DNA of 35,931 nucleotides, taken from the NCBI GenBank assembly GCA_017470935.1, contig JAFUXG010000032.1:1-35931 (forward strand), written 5' to 3'. Shown here piece after piece: positions 16,389-25,673 of this stretch. How positions within the stretch are numbered: position 1 is the stretch's first letter; each line of letters starts with the position of its first letter. The translations under genes and the position numbers were made by a program. The notes beneath the pieces were generated by a model. That model did not search any database, had not been told where the DNA came from, and was given only the letters and a program-made list of their open reading frames with translations. Origin of the DNA: Lachnospiraceae bacterium (GTDB taxonomy: Bacteria > Bacillota > Clostridia > Lachnospirales > Lachnospiraceae).

Positions 16389-17615
16389 ATGGGACATATT
16401 GGTATAATTACTGAATACAATCCTTTTCATAACGGACACGCATACCAGATTAATCAAGTAAAAAAATTATTTCCCGATAAAAGCATCATCATATGCATGA
16501 GCGGCGACTATGTTCAGCGGGGAGAGCCAGCAGTATTTCCAATGTCCCTTAGAACTGAATGTGCCCTATCAGGCGGGGCCGATCTGATCCTTGAGCTTCC
16601 CTCTATATATTCCTCCGCATCATCAGAATTGTTTGCAACAGCAGGCGTGCTTACTCTTGCACACACAGGACTTGTGGACACCTTATGCTTTGGCGCTGAA
16701 TGTGACAACATAGAAGCTCTCACTTCTCTGGCTGACTTTTTTATTAATGAAAGCGAGAACTATAAAGCTTTATTAAAGGATAATCTTTCAAAGGGTCAAG
16801 CCTTTCCAAAGGCCCGCGCCAATGCTACTGCCACATGCCTGGAGGATACCACTATACTTGATATTTTGCACCGTCCTAACAATATACTCGCCATAGAGTA
16901 TATAAAGGCTATTATAAAATATAACCTTCCAATAAAGCCATTAGTTATAAAGCGGACATCTGATAATTATGACTCCATAAGCCTTCTTCATGAGCATTGT
17001 TCCTCATCTGCCTTAAGAAATATTCTTTATACAAATGATAACATTTCTCAATTAAACGAATATATGCCCGAGGCAGCTTATAATACTCTTAAGGCCTCTT
17101 CATTATCGAAGCCTGTATTCTTTGATGATTACTACAGCTTTATTGAGTACAAGCTCCTTACAGAAGGCAGCATGCTTTCAGATTATTATGAGATGTCAGA
17201 GGAGCTCGCCAACCGGATTAATAATATATCCATATTACCAGGCTCATTAAATGAATTAATCGATATGCTTTCAGGAAAGCAGATCACCAATTCCAGAATA
17301 CGGAGAGCCCTGATTAATATTGTTTTGGGACGCAAAAAAGAACAGATCAGTAAAATTACAAAGCAGTCACCAATTAAATATATTAGAATTTTGGGAGTAA
17401 AGCAGGATTCAACTTCTCTTATAAAAGAAATGAAAAGTAAATGTGAGCTGCCCATAATTAACAAAGTGGCATATTGTAACAAAAAGCTTTCAAAGGATGA
17501 ATTAGAGCTTTTTAATATAGATGTATTTGAAAATAATCTATACAGACAGGTATTCTATAATAAATACGGAATAATAATTCCAACAGATTATGAGCAGTCT
17601 GTCATAATAAGATAA
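16389..17615 (+). CDS. tmcAL: tRNA(Met) cytidine acetate ligase (TmcAL, YlbM family)
   Basis: TmcAL uses ATP and acetate to make N4-acetylcytidine at the wobble position of elongator tRNA-Met. The protein opens with GIITEYNPFHNGH, carrying the nucleotidyltransferase HNGH motif (residues 14-17). It continues with CMSGDYVQRGEPA and SLRTECALSGGADLILELP, the conserved family segments. The C-terminal half is typical in length. I start at the ATG at 16389 (408 residues) because GGGAGG precedes it by eight bases; a TTG at 16374 is also in frame but overlaps that site. In Bacillus ylbM lies in the same cluster as rsmD (ylbH), coaD (ylbI) and ylbJ, all of which have candidates nearby here. Confidence 0.94.
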   Translation: MGHIGIITEYNPFHNGHAYQINQVKKLFPDKSIIICMSGDYVQRGEPAVFPMSLRTECALSGGADLILELPSIYSSASSELFATAGVLTLAHTGLVDTLCFGAECDNIEALTSLADFFINESENYKALLKDNLSKGQAFPKARANATATCLEDTTILDILHRPNNILAIEYIKAIIKYNLPIKPLVIKRTSDNYDSISLLHEHCSSSALRNILYTNDNISQLNEYMPEAAYNTLKASSLSKPVFFDDYYSFIEYKLLTEGSMLSDYYEMSEELANRINNISILPGSLNELIDMLSGKQITNSRIRRALINIVLGRKKEQISKITKQSPIKYIRILGVKQDSTSLIKEMKSKCELPIINKVAYCNKKLSKDELELFNIDVFENNLYRQVFYNKYGIIIPTDYEQSVIIR

Positions 17616-17658
17616 TTATTTTCATACAATTTTCTAACAGCTATTTGCGGCAGCATGC

Positions 17659-18648
17659 ATGAAAAAGCTATTATCCTTTATTACACTTCTTTTCATAGTA
17701 TTAATTTATCATAACGAAGTTATCATCGGTGTAAAGAACGGTCTTCTTTTGTGGTACCAGTCATTGATTCCCGCTTTGCTGCCATTTATAATAATCACAA
17801 ACGCTCTTTCCGAAACACATTCCTATGATATAATCGCATTAAGGCTTCAGAATAAGATCAATAACATTTATATTCTAATTGCAATACTCCTTGGCAATCT
17901 ATGCGGATATCCCATAGGTGCAAAGATCATTAATGATTTCACCGAAAGCGGCCATATTACACCCCATAAAGCCAATTCATATCTTGCATCAGCAAGCCAG
18001 GCAAGTCCCATGTTTCTATTAGGCTTTGTCTACCCTATGCTTCCAAGTGACATTATACCGGTACACATTTTCTTTTTATTCATATACCTGCCTGTGATAT
18101 TATTAAGCCTGGTACTACAACTGTCTGAAAATGACACCTTAGGGTCCACCCGCCATTCACACTTCTCCTCTCCATGTAAATATGGCAATCACACAGACCT
18201 TTGCGCCAGTCCCAGTGAAACAAAACCGCATCATACAACCTGCTCACATCAGGAAAAAGACAGCATGGACGCAGCCTGCAATGTATCAGAATCCTTCCTG
18301 CATGCTACCTGCATTATGGTAATAATAGGGATATACGTTATTATTTTTTCTGTTTTGTTATCTATACTTATACCTCATGCTTCCACCACAACATCCAAAT
18401 GCATGCTTTCAATGCTGGAAATAACAACAGGACTTAAATTACTTAACTCCTTACACTTATCCACCAGGGCATATGTATGTCTGATCCTTTTTCTTTCCTC
18501 CTTCGGTGGTCTTTCTACTGCATTTCAGATTAAAGCAGTTGCAACATATAAAAACAGTTCAATCAAAAAATACCTGCGGGATAAAATAATATTATCCGCA
18601 GGTACCTTAATCCTGACATATATATATCTGACACTTAAATATATCTGA
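17659..18648 (+). CDS. ylbJ: YlbJ-like sporulation integral membrane protein
   Basis: The 329-residue product has about eight membrane segments. It shows NGLLLWYQSLIPALLPF, a conserved GYPIGAKI loop (83-90) and SASQASPMFLLGF, features of the nucleoside-recognition (Gate) domain seen in YlbJ, a protein needed for spore cortex formation in Bacillus. Neighbouring tmcAL, coaD and rsmD reproduce the Bacillus ylb cluster. Unusual: the loop at residues 157-215 is rich in His and Cys (H166, H168, C173, H178, C182, H191, H192, C195, H197, C207). It is also shorter than Bacillus YlbJ (about 408). No clear ribosome site precedes the ATG, so expression may rely on coupling to tmcAL 43 bases upstream. It ends eight bases from the stop of a convergent gene. 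Confidence 0.72.
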   Translation: MKKLLSFITLLFIVLIYHNEVIIGVKNGLLLWYQSLIPALLPFIIITNALSETHSYDIIALRLQNKINNIYILIAILLGNLCGYPIGAKIINDFTESGHITPHKANSYLASASQASPMFLLGFVYPMLPSDIIPVHIFFLFIYLPVILLSLVLQLSENDTLGSTRHSHFSSPCKYGNHTDLCASPSETKPHHTTCSHQEKDSMDAACNVSESFLHATCIMVIIGIYVIIFSVLLSILIPHASTTTSKCMLSMLEITTGLKLLNSLHLSTRAYVCLILFLSSFGGLSTAFQIKAVATYKNSSIKKYLRDKIILSAGTLILTYIYLTLKYI

Positions 18649-18656
18649 TTACTACA

Positions 18657-19901
18657 TCAGATCTTCTTCTCCATCGTATAATCATCGATGGCTCCAACAG
18701 ACCTTCCAACAGGTGTTTCTGCATTCTCCTCGATAGCAGCTGCCGCCTCACTAACCGGCGAATCCTGATTTCTTCCTACCCGTGGTCCTCTTTTGACATT
18801 GCCCTCCATAGGCGGCACCTCACGGGCCTGCTCTCCATTTGCCTTATATACAGACTTATCGACCTTATTATTAGCTGCCGCTGCAACAGTCTTTGCAACT
18901 GTTTCCTGAGCTGTCTGTGGCGTATGAAGCACCGGATTTCTCTTCTTAACAACCTTCTTTACCTTTTTGGGCTTTTCACCCTCAGCTTTATTATCATTTT
19001 CTAAATCTATCTCTTGAAATATTGCACTGTTATCCGGCTTATCCTCTACAGAAGGTGCTTCCTTTTTCACATCAGCCTTTGCCTGGATTCTTGCGCCAAT
19101 ATTGGTATCTGTCTTATTTGCAGCAGCCTTATCCTCTATTGGTCTTTCTACAATAACATCTGACTTTTTCTCAATAGGTATCTCATCGATGATCACTTCA
19201 TTCTTTGGTGCTTTATCCTCCTTGCTCTCAATTGCGGAGATAACCTTCTCAACCATACTCTGCTTTGCCTTTGGCGCCTGTGGAACAGCCTTTCCATTGG
19301 CAGCAGTCTTCATCTGAGGAGCCTTTGTCACGCTATTAGGATCTCCTGTAAATTCAACGATCTGTCCCTGAATCTCCTCAACGTTGGCACTTGCTATCAT
19401 ATAATCATTCTCTAATGTGGAAATGAGATTTTCATAATTAGCTCTCTCTGCCTGGAGGGTAGCTTCAATATAATTGCGGATACCTGTCATAAGATCATTG
19501 GTATACTGCATTGAGCCAAGCCTTAACTCATTAGACTCGCTTGCAGCCTGGGCAAGCATCTCATTAGCCTGAACCCTGGCAAGCTCCACTGTCTCGTACG
19601 CCTGCTGGTTTGCCTGATTAACGATTGCAGTTTCAGAAACCATCTGATTAGCTTGGGCTGTAGCCTTGGCAATAATATCATCAGCCGTCTTTCTGGCATC
19701 CATCAAAATCGCTTCTTTATTTCTCATGATCTTCTTGCATCGATCTATCTCAGCAGGGATCTTAACCTTAAGATCACCAAAAAGCTCATCAAATTCATCT
19801 CTTGGGACAACCACCTTATTAGAAGACAAAGCTGTTGTCTTACAGCTGTTCATAAAATCCTCAATCTCATTCATTACCTCTTCAATACTTTTCCTAGCCA
19901 C
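18657..19901 (-). CDS. Coiled-coil protein resembling V-ATPase subunit H/DivIVA-type proteins
   Basis: Function is not established. The first 170 or so residues form a conserved N-terminal segment (ARKSIEEVMNEIEDFM, later VVVPRDEFDELFGDL) followed by an Ala/Glu-rich coiled coil. Proteins like this are common beside coaD in Clostridia and are often labelled ATPase or DivIVA-like on weak grounds. The remaining 240 residues are low-complexity, rich in Lys, Ala, Pro and Glu, with a basic patch KPKKVKKVVKKRN, and look disordered. There is no signal peptide or membrane segment. The start is GTG with GGAGG eight bases upstream. It is the last gene of the yloU-fakA-recG-rsmD-coaD unit and converges closely on the ylbJ-like gene. 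Confidence 0.75.
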   Translation of the reverse strand: MARKSIEEVMNEIEDFMNSCKTTALSSNKVVVPRDEFDELFGDLKVKIPAEIDRCKKIMRNKEAILMDARKTADDIIAKATAQANQMVSETAIVNQANQQAYETVELARVQANEMLAQAASESNELRLGSMQYTNDLMTGIRNYIEATLQAERANYENLISTLENDYMIASANVEEIQGQIVEFTGDPNSVTKAPQMKTAANGKAVPQAPKAKQSMVEKVISAIESKEDKAPKNEVIIDEIPIEKKSDVIVERPIEDKAAANKTDTNIGARIQAKADVKKEAPSVEDKPDNSAIFQEIDLENDNKAEGEKPKKVKKVVKKRNPVLHTPQTAQETVAKTVAAAANNKVDKSVYKANGEQAREVPPMEGNVKRGPRVGRNQDSPVSEAAAAIEENAETPVGRSVGAIDDYTMEKKI

Positions 19902-19984
19902 TTCTTAATCCTCCATTTCTACATTTGTACACATATTCTTCGTCTTATGATGTAAGCTGCCAAAGCTTAGCTGCAAAGATTATA

Positions 19985-20470
19985 TTAAATCTGGCAGAAC
20001 TTGCACTTTAACCTGTCTGCAACAAAATCGGGAACAAAATCTGTCACATCAGTTCCGTACCTTGCGTATTCCTTGACAATACTGGAGCTAAGATATGCAT
20101 AGTCAATACTGGTTGTCAAAAAAACAGTATCAATAGTATCCTTACTAACCTTGCGATTGCTCTGGGCAATCTGCAATTCATATTCAAAATCCGTAACTGC
20201 CCGAAGTCCACGGACTATTACAGAAATATCATTCCCCTTCATATAATCAATAAGCAGTCCATCAAAGGTGATAACAGAAACATTTGAATATTCCTTAACC
20301 GCTTCCTCTAGCATCAGCCTTCTCTCTTCTAAGGAAAATAATGGGCTTTTGGCATTATTGGATAATACACCCACAATAACCTCATCAAACATGGAGGCTG
20401 AACGTTTGATAACATCCAGATGGCCGTATGTTACCGGATCAAAGCTTCCCGGATAAATCGCTCTGCTCAA
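19985..20470 (-). CDS. coaD: Phosphopantetheine adenylyltransferase
   Basis: CoaD adds AMP to 4'-phosphopantetheine, giving dephospho-CoA, the penultimate step of coenzyme A synthesis. The 161-residue product has the nucleotidyltransferase motif [12 protein letters not shown] (8-19), with His17 in the TxGH element. It also has VRGLR (in [17 protein letters not shown]) and the C-terminal SSSIVKE segment that closes the ATP site. Length is standard. It follows rsmD by 33 bases on the same strand; the rsmD-coaD pairing is widespread in Firmicutes. Identification is secure. Confidence 0.97.
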   Translation of the reverse strand: MSRAIYPGSFDPVTYGHLDVIKRSASMFDEVIVGVLSNNAKSPLFSLEERRLMLEEAVKEYSNVSVITFDGLLIDYMKGNDISVIVRGLRAVTDFEYELQIAQSNRKVSKDTIDTVFLTTSIDYAYLSSSIVKEYARYGTDVTDFVPDFVADRLKCKFCQI

Positions 20471-20503
20471 CTTGTAATCCTCATTTCTATGTAAAAATAA
20501 TAA

Positions 20504-21055
20504 TCAGCATTTTTCAAAAAAAACATGCTTGTTTGTCTTATAAAGCTTCTCCTTCAATATCCGCAGGTCCGGATAATCATCTTCAATAAAAGCTGTGTCA
20601 AGGCTTGCCTCCACTATAACAAGAGCATTATCCTCTAATATGCCAGTAAATGAAGGCTCTCTTAGTATCTGCTTTTCCAGATCCTTGCCATAGGGGGGAT
20701 CCATGAACACCACAGAAAACCTTTCCTTGCCGGAAAGTGTCTTAACTGCCGAAAGAGCTGTCATATTCAGAACATCTGCTGCCTCTGATAAATGAGTTCT
20801 TAACAGATTATCCTTAATAACCTCACAGGCCTTTCTATTATTCTCCACAAAATAAGCCTTTGCCGCTCCTCGTGAGAGGGCTTCTATTCCAATGCCTCCA
20901 CTGCCGGCAAACAGATCCAGGAAATTAATATCAAAAAGCTCATCCTGTATCATATTAAAAAGAGTTTCTTTAATACGGTCTGTTGTTGGCCTTGTATCCA
21001 TACCCGAAGGTGTATTCAAGGTTATTCTTCTTGCTTTTCCTGCGATAACTCTCAT
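20504..21055 (-). CDS. rsmD: 16S rRNA guanine-966 N2-methyltransferase RsmD
   Basis: RsmD methylates G966 of 16S rRNA using S-adenosylmethionine. The 183-residue protein shows the N-terminal MRVIAGKARR, TRPTTDRIKE (21-30), the SAM-binding loop DLFAGSGGIGIEALSRGA (47-64) and the catalytic DPPY (119-122). The length agrees with the family. It lies between recG, 73 bases upstream, and coaD, consistent with one transcript. Nothing unusual is seen. Confidence 0.96.
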   Translation of the reverse strand: MRVIAGKARRITLNTPSGMDTRPTTDRIKETLFNMIQDELFDINFLDLFAGSGGIGIEALSRGAAKAYFVENNRKACEVIKDNLLRTHLSEAADVLNMTALSAVKTLSGKERFSVVFMDPPYGKDLEKQILREPSFTGILEDNALVIVEASLDTAFIEDDYPDLRILKEKLYKTNKHVFFEKC

Positions 21056-21128
21056 AAAACAAACTCCTTATTTATTTTAGTAGAAAAAAGAGAATTGTCA
21101 AGCTAATTATATTTTACTTATCAATACC

Positions 21129-23141
21129 CTATAGATAAACCGCTTCCCATTCTGAAATCAAGGTTTCTATAGGATAATTCTTATTATATAAATAATCCAC
21201 AGCCTCTTTAGCCTGCTTTAACATATCAGCATTATTGTATATATCACCCAGCATAAAAAGCATCTCACCACTTTGTCTGACTCCGAAGAAATCCCCCGGT
21301 CCTCTCAGCTTCAGATCTTCATTAGCAATCAGGAATCCGTCATTGGACTTGTTAAGTATATCAAGCCTGTCCATAACCTCCTTGCTTTCTGAGCTTACAA
21401 GCATGATACAATAGGATTGCGCATCTCCTCTGCCAACCCGGCCTCTCAGCTGATGAAGCTGGGCAAGTCCGAATTTCTCAGCATTTTCTATCATCATAAC
21501 AGTAGCATTGGGATTGTTGATACCCACCTCAATAACTGTGGTAGAAACAAGAATATCTATCTCACCTTTAGAAAAGCTTTCCATTATATCATTCTTCTCA
21601 TCAGGTGACATCTTTCCATGAAGATATGAAATGTTTACCGTACCTGGAAATACTTCCATCAATCTTTCCTTGTATTCAGTAACATTCTCCGCCTCCATAT
21701 TTTCAGATGCTTCCACCATAGGACATATTATATATATCTGATGTCCTTCATCAATCTGCTCCTTCATGAATTTATATGCAGTGGGTCTATATTTGGGCCC
21801 CACCACACAATTTTTTATAGGCTTTCTGTTGGCAGGCATGTCCTTAATAACAGATATGTCAAGATCTCCATACATTATTATGGCAAGAGTCCTTGGTATG
21901 GGAGTTGCACTCATAACAAGCACATGGGGGTCAACTGCCTTTTCAGAAAGCTTTGCTCTCTGCCTTACACCAAATCTATGCTGCTCATCAGTAATAACAA
22001 GAGCAAGCTTATTGTACACAACCTTTTCCTGTATAAGTGCATGGGTGCCAACTACTACATCTATCTCGCCACATGACAGAGCCTCATATATCCTTCTTTT
22101 TTCAGATAGCTTTGTGGAGCCGGAAAGAAGCTCCACCCTCACATCATATCCTTCAAAATCCTTTGTCAAAGATTCAAAATGCTGTGCCGCTAACACCTCA
22201 GTGGGAGCCATAAATGCTGCCTGATATCCATTCTTAACCGCAGTCAAAATTGCAGCCTCCGCTACAACAGTTTTGCCGGAGCCCACATCTCCCTGAACTA
22301 ATCTATTCATGACTGTCGTACCGGAGATATCCTTTAATATATCCTCCACAGCACTTCTCTGCCCTCCTGTCAGCTCAAAGGGCAGCTCTTTGATGAATTT
22401 TTCAGTTTCAGAAAGGTCAGCCATAACATAGTTATTCTCTGCCTTAACTGTATGCTCCCTTATCATTCTCATATTAAGCAGAAAAAAGAAAAACTCATCA
22501 AACACCAGTCTGTTCCTGCATTTAAGCATATTATCAAAATCATCAGGAAAATGGACACCATTTACAGCCTCCTTAAGAGACATCAAGTCAAATTTATCAA
22601 TGATCTCATCAGGCACCTTATCCTTAATATCTGACAGCAATGGCAATGCAGCCTTTACAGACTTTATAACGGTTTTATTGGTAAGTCCTTTTGTCAGAGG
22701 ATATATGGGCTGCATTGTGGATCTCATATCTGCATACTGCTTAAGAGTATAGTATTCCGGATGTTCCATCGTAAGCTGATTTTTCCTTATTGAAAGATTA
22801 CCCACAAATACAAAGCTCTGGCCTATGTGAAAAACATTCTTTAGAAATGGTGAATTATACCAGACAAGCTTAACTGTCCCTGTACCATCCTTCACCATAC
22901 ATGTAACAAGAATAAGCTTTCTTATCTTCTTCACATCAACATAGCTGTTAATAGAACCAATAATGGCAACACGTCTCCCTATTTCCGCAGAAGCTATGTC
23001 ACATGGCTCATCATAGCTTAGATAATTTCTAGGATAGAATCTTAATAGATCATCAATTGTATTAACCTTTAGCTTTGCGAACAATTCAGCTGTTTTGGTG
23101 CCTATCCCCTTCAATTTGACCACACTATCCGTAATCTTCAT
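21129..23141 (-). CDS. recG: ATP-dependent DNA helicase RecG
   Basis: RecG unwinds and reverses stalled replication forks and branched recombination intermediates. The 670-residue protein has an N-terminal OB-fold wedge domain. Its superfamily 2 helicase core shows Walker A GDVGSGKT, a DEQHRFG box, MSATPIPRT and GRVGRG in the second RecA-like domain. Length is typical (about 680). The ATG follows GGAAGG. It lies downstream of fakA and upstream of rsmD; in Bacillus recG also follows yloV closely. The 150-base gap before it holds a nested hairpin region, so its expression may differ from that of fakA. Confidence 0.97.
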   Translation of the reverse strand: MKITDSVVKLKGIGTKTAELFAKLKVNTIDDLLRFYPRNYLSYDEPCDIASAEIGRRVAIIGSINSYVDVKKIRKLILVTCMVKDGTGTVKLVWYNSPFLKNVFHIGQSFVFVGNLSIRKNQLTMEHPEYYTLKQYADMRSTMQPIYPLTKGLTNKTVIKSVKAALPLLSDIKDKVPDEIIDKFDLMSLKEAVNGVHFPDDFDNMLKCRNRLVFDEFFFFLLNMRMIREHTVKAENNYVMADLSETEKFIKELPFELTGGQRSAVEDILKDISGTTVMNRLVQGDVGSGKTVVAEAAILTAVKNGYQAAFMAPTEVLAAQHFESLTKDFEGYDVRVELLSGSTKLSEKRRIYEALSCGEIDVVVGTHALIQEKVVYNKLALVITDEQHRFGVRQRAKLSEKAVDPHVLVMSATPIPRTLAIIMYGDLDISVIKDMPANRKPIKNCVVGPKYRPTAYKFMKEQIDEGHQIYIICPMVEASENMEAENVTEYKERLMEVFPGTVNISYLHGKMSPDEKNDIMESFSKGEIDILVSTTVIEVGINNPNATVMMIENAEKFGLAQLHQLRGRVGRGDAQSYCIMLVSSESKEVMDRLDILNKSNDGFLIANEDLKLRGPGDFFGVRQSGEMLFMLGDIYNNADMLKQAKEAVDYLYNKNYPIETLISEWEAVYL

Positions 23142-23190
23142 AATACCTTCCTTTATCTAATTACAAATGATTCATTATTACTACAAAACA

Positions 23191-23269
23191 GCCATGGAAT
23201 GCATGACGCTCTTATCATAAGATATCAAATCTTCTTAATAGCATAACAGAGCATCCACTATTCCATGGC
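23191..23269. other. Nested hairpin region in the fakA-recG spacer
   Basis: A perfect ten-base inverted repeat, GCCATGGAAT (23191-23200) and ATTCCATGGC (23260-23269), encloses a second short stem (GCTC 23208-23211 with GAGC 23249-23252) and a central one (AAGAT 23219-23223 with ATCTT 23229-23233). Beyond it on the minus strand comes TGTTTTG, a poor T-run. It could be a terminator-like or processing structure, or a small RNA fold. Confidence 0.5.
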
Positions 23270-23292
23270 ATATATTATACAGCTATATACAA

Positions 23293-25152
23293 TTATTCTA
23301 CCGAAAGAATGTAATAATAGATTGGCTGGCCGCCATAATTAAACTCTACATCACAGTCCTCGTAGGTATCCTCCACATACTGCTCAAATTCCTTTGCATC
23401 ATCTTCTTTGACCTCAGCACCATAATAAATGCTGATAAGCTCAGAATCCTCATCTACCATATGGGAAAGCAGCTCCTTAGTTGCCTCTAGAAGATCAACA
23501 GAAACAGACTGTATTCCTTCATCATCAATTCCCATGATATCACCGGCATTAATAGACTTGCCATCAATGCTTGTATCCCTGACAGCATATGTCACCTGAC
23601 CAGTCTTAACATTGCCCATATCCGCAGTCATTTTTGAAAGATTATCCTCTGGTGAAGACTCGGCATCAAATGCAATAAGTGCAGCCACTCCCTGGGGAGC
23701 AGTCTTAGAGGGAACCACAACTATCTCCTTATCCTCAGTTAAATCCCTTGCCTGGTTGGCAGCAAGAATTATATTCTTATTATTTGGAAGAATATATATA
23801 GTCTTTGCATTGACCTTTTCTATTGCATTTAACATATCCTCAGTACTTGGATTCATTGTCTGTCCACCCTCAATAAGGTGATCTACCCCAAGATCCTTAA
23901 ATATGTCGTTCATTCCCTGTCCCACAGAAACAGCTATGAAACCATATTCCTTTTGCTTTTCTGCATCTGAAGCATTACTATCAGCTATCTTCTTATCGGT
24001 CTCCGGCTTTGTCTCATTCATCCAGCTCACACTGTGTCCTGCTATCTGGACATTCTCAAAGGATTTACCTGCAACAGCCTTGCCTGCTGCAGCCTTCTCA
24101 GCCTCGGTAATGACCTTCTCACGATGCTCCTCACGCATGTTATCCACCTTCATGCTTGTAAGAGATCCATATTCCATAGCCTTTTCAAATGCCTGCCCGG
24201 GATGGTTAGTATGAACATGCACCTTACATATAGTATCATCCGATACAACAACTAACGAATCTCCTATAGAAAGAAGAAACTCCTTGAACTTCTCCTCTGT
24301 CTCTTTAGGAAAATCCTTTTCTAAAATAATGACAAATTCAGTACAATATCCAAATTTAATATGTGATGTGTCTATAGTCTTTCTGTCAATTCCAAGAGAA
24401 TTTGTAAGGCGAAGTCCTGAAGCATCAGGCGCAGGTCTGTCAGACCTTGCAGCATGTATCATCTCTCCATCATAACCATTGGAGAAATCATAGCTTACCT
24501 TACCTGTAAGAGCGTCAAATGCACCCTCCAATATAGTCATAAGTCCCTCTCCACCGGAGTCAACAACTCCGGCTTCCTTCAAAACCGGAAGCATATCCGG
24601 TGTCTTATTAAGAACCTCTCTGCCGTATTCAAGCACTCCTGTTGCAAATTCAAGAGGTGGCTTCTTAGCCCTGGCAAGCTCAGTAGCCTTATCCGAAAGT
24701 CCCTTTGCTACTGTGAGAATTGTTCCCTCCTTAGGCTTCATAACTGCCTTATATGCAGTGGCAACAGCCCGTTCAAAGGCAGCAGCTACGATCTCAGTTG
24801 TTATCTCCTCCTGCCCTTCAAGTCCTTTGCAGAGACCTCTTATGAGCTGCGAGAGAATTACTCCCGAGTTGCCTCTGGCTCCGCGAAGAGAGCCTGTGGA
24901 CATGGCCTTTGTAACATTGGCAAAGGTAGGCTCTGTGATTGCAGCAACCTCCTTAGCCGCGGATGTGATCGTAAGTGTCATGTTAGTTCCGGTATCTCCA
25001 TCAGGCACCGGAAACACATTAAGCTCATTTATATATTCCTTTTTCGCCTCGATGCTTTTGGCTCCTGCAAGAAATGCATACTGCAGGCCCTTTGCATCAA
25101 GTCCAACGTTATTTTTAGTATTATCACTATTATGATTCATGCTCTGGCTCAT
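23293..25152 (-). CDS. fakA: Fatty acid kinase catalytic subunit FakA (YloV, DAK2 plus DegV-like)
   Basis: FakA phosphorylates fatty acids held by a FakB carrier, making acyl-phosphate that PlsX and PlsY can use. The 619-residue protein starts with a DhaL (DAK2) domain: VFPVPDGDTGTNM (47-58) for ATP and metal binding, STGSLRGARGNSGVILSQ, and VVDSGGEGL. A middle domain with CTEFVI and VHVHTNHPG follows, then a DegV-like C-terminal domain. Residues about 350-400 form a charged linker. It starts nine bases after yloU, so the two are co-transcribed, as in Bacillus and Staphylococcus. No fakB gene is visible in the window. It links functionally to plsY elsewhere in the window. Confidence 0.94.
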   Translation of the reverse strand: MSQSMNHNSDNTKNNVGLDAKGLQYAFLAGAKSIEAKKEYINELNVFPVPDGDTGTNMTLTITSAAKEVAAITEPTFANVTKAMSTGSLRGARGNSGVILSQLIRGLCKGLEGQEEITTEIVAAAFERAVATAYKAVMKPKEGTILTVAKGLSDKATELARAKKPPLEFATGVLEYGREVLNKTPDMLPVLKEAGVVDSGGEGLMTILEGAFDALTGKVSYDFSNGYDGEMIHAARSDRPAPDASGLRLTNSLGIDRKTIDTSHIKFGYCTEFVIILEKDFPKETEEKFKEFLLSIGDSLVVVSDDTICKVHVHTNHPGQAFEKAMEYGSLTSMKVDNMREEHREKVITEAEKAAAGKAVAGKSFENVQIAGHSVSWMNETKPETDKKIADSNASDAEKQKEYGFIAVSVGQGMNDIFKDLGVDHLIEGGQTMNPSTEDMLNAIEKVNAKTIYILPNNKNIILAANQARDLTEDKEIVVVPSKTAPQGVAALIAFDAESSPEDNLSKMTADMGNVKTGQVTYAVRDTSIDGKSINAGDIMGIDDEGIQSVSVDLLEATKELLSHMVDEDSELISIYYGAEVKEDDAKEFEQYVEDTYEDCDVEFNYGGQPIYYYILSVE

Positions 25153-25161
25153 AGCTCCTTC

Positions 25162-25521
25162 CTAATCAATTACCCGAACGCCTTCTACAAATACATTGAT
25201 CTGCTCAACCTGCATACCGGTAAATTCTTCTACCTTATAGCGCACTGTTGACATGAGATTCTCTGCAACGGTCGAAATACTGACGCCATAAGCCACAATA
25301 ATGTGAAAATCAATGTTAATGGCATTATTCTCCCCAACAGTAACATTGACTCCCTTTGAAACACTGTCACCACGAAGCAGCTTAACAAAGCCGTCCTTCA
25401 TGTTAACAGTTGCCATTCCCACAATTCCAAAGCATTCAATTGCCGAAAGCCCGGCGAACTGAGCGATAACATCACTCTCAATAAGAACATCACCGTTTCC
25501 GTTTTCCAATTCAATCCTCAT
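25162..25521 (-). CDS. yloU: Asp23/Gls24 family protein YloU
   Basis: A small cytoplasmic Asp23-family protein of unproved function, nearly always found beside fakA. The product has the family layout: GDVLIESDVIAQFAGLSA at the start, a central GVNVTVGENNAINIDFHIIVAYG strand pair and a C-terminal NVFVEGV motif. I start at the ATG at 25521 (119 residues, the Bacillus YloU length) because AGGAGG precedes it by seven bases. The frame stays open upstream to 25647 but crosses the promoter and leader hairpin, so that part is not coding. It leads the minus-strand unit and diverges from rpmB, as in Bacillus. Confidence 0.94.
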   Translation of the reverse strand: MRIELENGNGDVLIESDVIAQFAGLSAIECFGIVGMATVNMKDGFVKLLRGDSVSKGVNVTVGENNAINIDFHIIVAYGVSISTVAENLMSTVRYKVEEFTGMQVEQINVFVEGVRVID

Positions 25522-25545
25522 AAGATTACCTCCTATATAGTTCCA

Positions 25546-25575
25546 TATTATTGCAAACACTCCTTGGCAATAATA
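25546..25575 (-). promoter_or_regulatory. Leader hairpin of yloU with an SD-like loop
   Basis: TATTATTGC and GCAATAATA form a perfect nine-base stem around a 12-base loop. On the minus strand the loop contains AAGGAG. It lies between the predicted start point and the true AGGAGG site. No T-run follows, so it is not a terminator. Its role is unknown. Confidence 0.5.
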
Positions 25576-25595
25576 CTTATTGAACATTCCATACA

Positions 25596-25624
25596 ATAAT
25601 AACATTCCACTGCTTGCCTTGCAA
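25596..25624 (-). promoter_or_regulatory. Sigma-A promoter of the yloU-fakA unit
   Basis: On the minus strand TTGCAA (25619-25624), 17 bases, TATTAT (25596-25601). The -35 overlaps a perfect seven-base inverted repeat, TGCTTGC (25611-25617) and GCAAGCA (25621-25627), a possible operator. Confidence 0.65.
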
Positions 25625-25673
25625 GCAAAATCCACTGAATATTCCAAAAAATGCTGATTTTTGAAATTTCTGC

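Noticed and set aside
24454-25251. Plus-strand open frame of 265 codons opposite fakA and yloU
   Set aside because: It lies wholly antisense to well-identified genes, has abnormal composition and crosses two gene boundaries.
25522-25647. N-terminal extension of yloU by 42 residues
   Set aside because: The region contains the promoter and leader hairpin, and the internal ATG has an ideal AGGAGG site and gives the family length.
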